A stretch of DNA of 64,000 bases. Origin: Prostheceraeus crozeri. Its lineage: Eukaryota; Platyhelminthes; Polycladida; Euryleptidae. Made by a program: the position numbers and the translations under genes. The notes under the pieces are model-generated. The model was not told the origin of the DNA, ran no database searches, and saw only the letters and a list, made by a program, of their open reading frames with translations. The stretch is taken from assembly GCA_907163375.1 (NCBI GenBank), contig CAJQUW010012972.1, positions 186,001-250,000 on the forward strand, written 5' to 3'. Below, piece by piece: positions 58,260-64,000 of this stretch. Numbering within the stretch: the stretch's first letter is position 1; every line of letters begins with the position of its first letter.

Positions 58260-58670
58260 TCAATTTTTCTTTATGGAAAGTTGAATGTGAATATCTGAAA
58301 TCGCTTCAATCACTAGACTGCTACCATGATGGTTAAATGCGTTAAGACGTTCAGCAATTTTTATCATATGTCTTTTAAAAAATTCTTGGGGGTGATCTAC
58401 CACTTCCATTGAATAAGAAGCAAAATGGAAAGAGCGACTTTCCACCTCTTCCTTTCCAAAATGACTAAACTTAATTTTCGCAACTAATCGCGCCATGACA
58501 ATGCTATCAGAGAATGTATTCATTAACTCTAGAAATAGAGTGCTAGCATCATCGACCACTGCTTCGATGTCGGCCTCATCTTTATGAAAATTTATCACAT
58601 AATCTTGAACAGCTCCTTTTAAACTTTGCCTATGAAAACGTAATGTTCCGCAGTCGTTTGAGAAAGACAT
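58260..58670 (-). CDS. Free-standing paralogue of a polymerase N-terminal domain
   Basis: 136 aa. 'SIVMARLVAKIKFSHF', 'RSFHFASYSMEVVDHP', 'FFKRHMIKIAERLNAFNHHG' and 'SLVIEAISDIHIQLSI' follow the same pattern as polymerase residues preceding the Cys-containing region ('RMKALIYLKLKYIKID', 'LNFHIQCLKSNVDKFNQRD', 'ALIFDGVDSAIFKISLLE'). It thus looks like a duplicated polymerase domain now acting on its own, perhaps as a polymerase partner. Intact here, broken in A (5560-5971). Confidence 0.6.
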   Translation of the reverse strand: MSFSNDCGTLRFHRQSLKGAVQDYVINFHKDEADIEAVVDDASTLFLELMNTFSDSIVMARLVAKIKFSHFGKEEVESRSFHFASYSMEVVDHPQEFFKRHMIKIAERLNAFNHHGSSLVIEAISDIHIQLSIKKN

Positions 58671-58757
58671 GATCGCCCTTTAACTAACCCATCCATTGCA
58701 TGAAAACAACAACTCTTCTCATAGTAACATTTATTGAATAACGGTAACAAGCATGCA

Positions 58758-59288
58758 TTATAAATCAATGGTTTGAAAGAGATAAAATAGATACAGCTGA
58801 TAACTATCATATAGCGAGCAATGATAACCATACAGGACTTTGGCAGTGTTGAGGTAAGGAGGAAAGAAGCATTGGTTATGAACGTAGCTACTACAACGAA
58901 CAGACAAAATAGGAACACACAAATCCTTAAAACGTTTCGTGACTTCATGATAATGTTGATTCACTCTACTATCCCAAGGCGGGAGCAAAATATCATCAAT
59001 GATTAGATTGGGAAATACTTTCCTCTCCTTACCAGGATTATTACAAAAGATGCGTATAACATTGAAAGCAGCTAACCATCGTTTAAAGTCAATAAGAAGA
59101 GCACTTTCACAAGAAAAGCCATAGTCTTGCAAATATTTCAGATTAAGTCCATGAATGTGTTTTCTCGCCCATTGATCAACATTGGGATCGCAGTTGGCAT
59201 GTTGATGATAGACACTAACAATCTGATATGTCCAATTGTTCATAGCAATAGCACTGAGCTCCTGTACAGGTTCACCCTCACAATCCAT
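58758..59288 (-). CDS. DEDDh-type 3'-5' exonuclease-like protein
   Basis: 176 aa. 'MDCEGEPVQELSAIAM' (Asp-x-Glu), 'ARKHIHGLNLKYLQDYGF', and 'HCSLYDSYQLYLFYLF' (His-x4-Asp) support a DnaQ-like fold, while the middle Asp may be replaced by Glu ('NNPGKERKVFPNL'). Intact in both A and B, suggesting a long-retained function. It lies early in the element, beside genes likely used in replication. Confidence 0.5.
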   Translation of the reverse strand: MDCEGEPVQELSAIAMNNWTYQIVSVYHQHANCDPNVDQWARKHIHGLNLKYLQDYGFSCESALLIDFKRWLAAFNVIRIFCNNPGKERKVFPNLIIDDILLPPWDSRVNQHYHEVTKRFKDLCVPILSVRCSSYVHNQCFFPPYLNTAKVLYGYHCSLYDSYQLYLFYLFQTIDL

Positions 59289-59340
59289 AAAAATGATGAT
59301 AGAAGCCTAAAACGGAAATTTACACATCTAAGGAAGCGTT

Positions 59341-59466
59341 CTATAACATATTACAAAATGAAGAATTACATCGATGCTTTTCACGACAAAATACACAAAT
59401 GATATGATGGCAACGAAGAAGTAAAATGTATCTAATAAGACCACGTCTACGACACTCAAAGCACAT
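59341..59466 (-). CDS. Short conserved Cys/His-rich ORF (41 aa)
   Basis: Same as 4765-4890: 'MCFECRRRG', 'LRCHHIICVFCREKHRC', 'FCNML'. The spacing of Cys and His is identical in both elements. Confidence 0.45.
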   Translation of the reverse strand: MCFECRRRGLIRYILLLRCHHIICVFCREKHRCNSSFCNML

Positions 59467-59500
59467 AAGCGAATTGTCATAGGGTAGAGTTAGGAAAGGA

Positions 59501-60276
59501 CTAGTAATTCTCCTTCTTTGATTTGCGTTTTGATGTAGCATTCTTCTCCGACTTGCGCTTCGTACCACTGCTGTTAAGGATTTGATCAATTATGTCGTCC
59601 ACGTTGGGTGGTTTCGGAATATATAGGATGGATTCCATATGCATGGAGAGAGAGGCTATTTTATTATCCTTGTGTCGACCATAATATAGCCCATTCACTT
59701 TGAAAAGGATATCCCAAGTACCTTCTCCGAGCTCGTCACATCTGATGGGTATTGAATGATCTCCCTCCTTCTTATAGTAAGTACACCAATGTGATACCGG
59801 TAGGCAAATGTGATTACCATCCCAAATCTTTCTATAGGGAGTATCCTTGTCATCTCTCGCCTTCCACTCTTGAGCAAGAGGAGTAGGAATGTCCATATTT
59901 AATGTCACGTACTCCTCAATAATATCAAGTTGGTGGCGAATGTACGGACTCACGGGGATCAGTATGTAGTCCCCATACTGATTGTGCATTATCTTGACAT
60001 CCGTGGAAAGGAGCATTCCCGTTTGGAGTACTACGCTATGATCATCATAACGCAAGGCTTGTTTAAATTTACGCTGTAGCGGTGTAGGATTATGTACCTT
60101 GGATGTTTCTTCCACTGGCCTCAGTTGTAGATGATCTGACCGTAGCGAACCTTGTAACGTTTGACCGCCATTTTGTCCTACTAGTGCAGCAGATGGAGTA
60201 GATGCCTGAAAATGAAAAAAGATTGTATTAAGTTTACGTTCAAGGGAGGAGAGGGAGGGAAGTAGCGACTTACCAT
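59501..60276 (-). CDS. Conserved Polinton A/B protein of unknown function, two exons
   Basis: Exon 1 is ATG only (60276-60274), donor GTAAGT, 68-bp intron, TTTTCAG acceptor, exon 2 60205-59501 starting GCATCTACT, in frame. Protein about 235 aa with the same Gly-Thr-Trp beta segment ('GEGTWDILFKVNGLYYGRH') and basic C-terminus ('KRKSEKNATSKRKSKK') as the A copy. Leader sequence GACGGACGCAC is shared with A and resembles that of polymerase. Confidence 0.7.
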
Positions 60277-60708
60277 TTTAGTTGGATAATAGAATAGGGA
60301 ACTAGAGAGAGAGAGAAAATGTGCGTCCGTCACTCGTGTGATTCAACGATGGAATGATTCTCACTGTGGAAGGCTCGCTATTTATAAAGAAATGCTTGAT
60401 TCTCATTGGATGATGATCCTCATTGGACAATAACATCAAGCTGATTCCAAATCTGAAATCCGTTTTCCAATCCGATGCTTCGTTTTGAAGCTACAGCCCA
60501 AAACGTCCCAAATTCTAACTCTGTCGTTTTTCGCCAATGTCCCAAAATCTTAAATGGCGTCTCACATCTAAGCGAAGACAGATAGGAACAAGCCGATTCT
60601 TTCAGTGAATTTGTCTCACTCTTAGCTTTCAAACGAGCTATGGCACGACAAAATCCGTCCACTAGAAGCCAAAATCGAAGCGAGCTGTCCAGAGGGGGGG
60701 GGTCAGTG

Positions 60709-61897
60709 AAATTTGATGAAAAATGTTTTGGTGACGGTCCCAGGTCGAAATTCCACACTTTGGAAAATTTTCAAAATTTTACCCATACAAAGTCACTCTG
60801 ACACTTAGGATTTTTTCAGGTGAGCGAGCTCCGACCTAAAATCTTGTAACCGCTCTAACTTGTGAACGGCTGGTCCGATTGACTCGCAACAAAAAATGTT
60901 GTCGAGCAGTTTTTTCTCCTCTTTCAAACGAGTAGCTGTAAGACAAAATCCGTCCACTAGAACCAAAGTTAGAAGGTTGCTGTCGGGGGGGGGGGTCAGT
61001 GAAATTTGATGAAAAATGTTTTGGTGACGGTCCCAGGTCGAAATTCCACACTTTGGAAAATTTTCAAAATTTTACCCATACAAAGCCACTCTGACACTTA
61101 GGATTTTTTCAGGTGTGCGAGCTCCGACCTAAAATCTTGTAACCGCTCTAACTTTTGAACGAAGACAGATAGGAACAAGCCGTTTCTTTCACTGAATTTG
61201 TCTCACTCTTAGCTTTCAAACGAGCTATCGCACGACAAAATCCGTCTACTGGAAGCAAGCTGTCCAGGGGGGGGGGGACGTCAGCCGAAAATTTTTTCTC
61301 TCCGATTGACTTGAAACTCACCCTACCGATGCAGAATTTCACGCTGAATCCGAATCTGACCTCCGTTTTCTCATCCGATGCTTCGTTTGGACGCTACACA
61401 CCAAAACGTCCCAAATTCTAACTCTGTTAAAATTTTGAAGAAAAATTTTTTCTCACCGATTGCCTTGAAACTCACCCTACCGATGCAGAATTTCACGCTG
61501 AACACGAATCCGACCTCCGTTTTCTCATCCGACCACTCCTTCCACTCGAAACAACCCATTTTACAACCCAACATTCAGCAGATTGCACCAAAAACATCAC
61601 ACACTATAGCCTCAAGACTAATCCTGGCGGTCGCCCACGTCAACCAGGCGGTCGGATCAACTCACTCGAGTCTCACACTCTGTCGTTCCAGAGGGGGGGG
61701 GGAGTCAGCGAACATGTTGTGAACCCACCTGGCCCGCACACCACGACAGACCACAACCTCTGTCGTTCCAGAGGGGGGGGACTCAGACACGAAGCACCAC
61801 GGCGGCCGACCACGACACTCTGCCGTGCCAGAGGGGGGGGGGACGCAGCGATGGCGGCCATCTTGCGCGGTCCAGAAGTGGAGTTTTGCTTACTACT
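60709..61897. repeat. Right terminal inverted repeat of B
   Basis: Reverse complement of 37817-39005, ending TTGCTTACTACT. G-tracts of 8-10 bases mark the same repeated sites (about 60696, 60986, 61268, 61692, 61772, 61832). Confidence 0.85.
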
Positions 61898-61903
61898 GTC
61901 GGC
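61898..61903. repeat. Target-site duplication of element B (right)
   Basis: GTCGGC, same as 37811-37816. Confidence 0.95.
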
Positions 61904-62641
61904 ACACATTTTGCTTCTCAAATTGAAACATTTATTGAAGTTTCTAAGTTCCACACCGTGCCCATCAGCAAGTCGACTTTGATCGATTTCCTCGTGAGCT
62001 GGCTAAATTACTTAGCTAGTAATTTGCAAAACTTATGATATTAAATCAGTATGTAACTGAACCAAACAATTGCCTAAGTATCTCACTCAGTCTGCGTAAT
62101 CGTATCTCGCTTCTATAACTTTCCGTCACTATATTAAGGAAATTCGCCACGCTCACGCAGCTGGGGAAGTTCGGTCACATTGTTGGCAGCCTGGCACAGA
62201 CCTAGGATTAGGGAAGACTGCCTGGTTTCATTCATTCACCGTTACTTGCGCTGAAGCCGCGATTTTTTGTTTCCATCAACGGCCGCTGAAAATACTTGGG
62301 CAAGAACTTGGAGTTAGCCAGCGGCAAAACAAGAAAGATCGGTAAATGACAATGTTTTATTTGAATTACATCATGGAATATCGTGCTAAATTGCTAAATT
62401 AACAAATGTGTGACACCTCAGGCATGTAGCAGGTTGAGAGGATGCTGATAAAATCAAAATTTCACGCCCACATCTTGCTTTTATCATTGAAGTAAATTTA
62501 TTTATTGAAAATAATTTTATTCTTGACTGAAATTATTCAGAAGATGTGTTCTGTTGTGTTCCTCGCTATGACACATATCAGACACATGTTTTGATTCATC
62601 CACCGGCTAGCACCCGAAACAAAGGAAGAAATGGAGAAGTA
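61904..62641. other. Host flank, no gene supported
   Basis: No reading frame with recognisable features and no clear repeat was seen. Confidence 0.4.
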
Positions 62642-63757
62642 CAGTCCGTTTCATAAAAAGTGGATCATCCTAAGATTTGACTAAATAAAACATAAGTATG
62701 ATACAGAAAGCATTTTTCATGTTATTTCATGTCCCTAATATATTTAAATGTCCTTATATAATCTGATAAGCTATGATACAGTAACGGTTCTTAAGAAGCT
62801 AATATTTTGTGGCCCTCCCTTATTGTCAATGACATTACCAATTCGTCTTGGCATTGATTCGATGATATCGTTGATTTTTGACTGATCTAACTTTCTCCAC
62901 TCTCTTTTTAACAGTGACGTAAGTTGTGATAGGCCTACGCCATCTGTCGGTAGCAGTGAACGACGAACGTTACGTTTTAGAATACTCCATACATTTTCTA
63001 TGGGATTCAGATCAGGAGAACGAGCTGGCCAAGATAATGTCCTAAGCCCTAATTGAGACTTGCATAAGTTGACTCTACTACTCCTGTGACACGTAGCATT
63101 ATCATCCATAAATAACCAAGTCTGTCATTCGGCCAATGTTCATTCGTAAAACATTCACATAGCGTTCAGAATTCATGGTTCCTTGCTGCATGTGAAGTAG
63201 TTCTAGCAAGGCTGACACTTTGCCTTTTGTGAATGCGATCTCGTTATTGTTCATTTGTGCTTTGTATTGTTTTCAACCGGTAAGAGATAGATTTCTAGCT
63301 GAAAGCAATCAGGAGTGCTGCCAACACCACCGCAACGAAGTCAGGAAGCTATGGAACATGAAGTCCAGTTAATCACATGTAGCAGTTACATTATTGTTGA
63401 TGAATAATGGTGCTATACTGGCTCTGATTGACCGATTTTCTTTATTTTTGTTTTGCTTGATAGCTTTTGGCTTGTAGAACAACATATTACATAACAAAGG
63501 AAACAAATGTAATTTTATAAGAGTGAGGTATGATTTTGTTTAACATTGCTAAATGAAGATCAAATTATCTACTACTTTTTTATCTATAACAGGAAAACAA
63601 CTCAATATTCATGCCTGAAATTTCCAACAATGATATTAGTAAGCATAACTGACATATCTTCCAAATTTCAGAGAAATTCGTTCAAGTTTGGCGGAGTTAG
63701 ACAAAGTTGAAGTTAAGGCGATGTTTAGGGGTGATCCACTTTTTATGAAACAATCTG
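62642..63757 (-). mobile_element. Degenerate Tc1-type transposon
   Basis: Ends CAGTCCGTTTCATAAAAAGTG and its inverted variant (CAGATTGTTTCATAAAAAGTG) are flanked by TA (62640-62641, 63758-63759). At 1,116 bp it is shorter than a full Tc1 element, so internal sequence is lost. Confidence 0.85.
62771..63109 (-). pseudogene. Tc1 transposase C-terminal fragment
   Basis: The 112-aa frame has 'DDNATCHRSSRVN' (second catalytic Asp) and 'WPARSPDLNPIENVWSILK' (third acidic residue, DDE type), ending in the usual helical tail. The N-terminal DNA-binding half and first Asp are not found intact upstream. Confidence 0.85.
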
Positions 63758-63759
63758 TA

Positions 63760-64000
63760 GAAACAGCCAAAGCACAAAAGTGGCATGTCCTTGAAACTGT
63801 ATATTCACACTGACTTGAAGTTAGCGCTCGTCTTTATTTAGGTATTTCATGAGTCCAGAAATCTTGAATATAGTTTTATGAAATATCTTGCAAAATATTG
63901 GTCAAGTTTACAAAAAATATTAATTAAACCTTCTAATAAAAATGATTGAACTAGAAAATTTTACACTTGCTAAATGGTTCTATATAATAATTTGAAATTA
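63760..64000. other. AT-rich flank, nothing recognised
   Basis: No gene or repeat can be supported. Confidence 0.4.

Larger units (their letters stand above)
37817..61897 (-). mobile_element. Polinton element B, complete, 24,081 bp
   Basis: Both termini read AGTAGTAAGCAAAACTCC inward and are flanked by a perfect 6-bp target duplication. Gene order matches A in reverse. Most genes are open; I found damage only in polymerase (two stops) and one minor capsid gene (one stop). It is the reference copy for interpreting A. Confidence 0.95.

Noticed and set aside
2840-61897. A and B being one large inverted element
   Set aside because: B has its own perfect termini and target duplication, and host-like repeats separate it from A.
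61371-61982. Frames in the right terminal repeat of B and their left copies at 37782-38340
   Set aside because: Inverted-repeat copies interrupted by variable G/C tracts; reading frame depends on tract length.

Overview
The window is animal nuclear DNA dominated by three Polinton/Maverick elements (large self-synthesising, virus-like DNA transposons). Evidence for an animal host: spliceosomal introns, a mariner and a Tc1-type transposon, TTAGGG-type repeats and histone-type 3' stem-loops. The species cannot be fixed from sequence; a marine invertebrate is my guess.

Layout. 1-2839: host-like flank with a short telomere-like array, tandem repeats and two small orphan genes. 2840-37088: Polinton A, decayed, missing the outer part of its right terminal repeat, with a large internal deletion. 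14706-32817: Polinton C, 18,112 bp, inserted into A. It has about 614-bp inverted repeats beginning AGTAGT and a perfect 6-bp target duplication (AACGAC). C is AT-rich and belongs to a different lineage from A and B. Its polymerase gene carries a complete mariner (25322-26732), so the nesting is host > A > C > mariner. 37089-37810: host-like repeats. 37817-61897: Polinton B, 24,081 bp, sister to A but reversed, with about 1.19-kb terminal repeats, a perfect 6-bp target duplication (GTCGGC) and nearly all genes open. 61898-64000: host flank with a degenerate Tc1-type element.

Genes. All three elements carry the Polinton core: protein-primed-type DNA polymerase B, retroviral-type integrase, adenain-like protease, packaging ATPase, major capsid protein and penton-like minor capsid proteins, plus small basic or membrane-active virion proteins. 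C adds a phospholipase A2-like domain fused to the integrase, a fibre-like coiled coil and a possible sliding clamp. A and B add a chromodomain integrase, a DEDDh-exonuclease-like protein, RING-like and Cys-rich proteins, a free-standing copy of a polymerase N-terminal domain, and accessory genes near one end.

Most unusual. (1) B encodes a two-repeat TATA-binding-protein-like protein of 181 aa next to two PC4-like proteins; A keeps the second TBP repeat. (2) Accessory genes of A and B end in hairpins matching the replication-dependent histone mRNA stem-loop, with compensatory changes between copies. (3) The polymerase gene and the gene at the opposite end of the element each start with a coding exon consisting only of ATG, followed by a short intron and an exon starting GCATC. 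Together these suggest a Polinton family with its own promoter-recognition factor and with part of its expression tied to S phase; that function is inference. In C, several virion-gene stop codons sit inside GC-rich hairpins.
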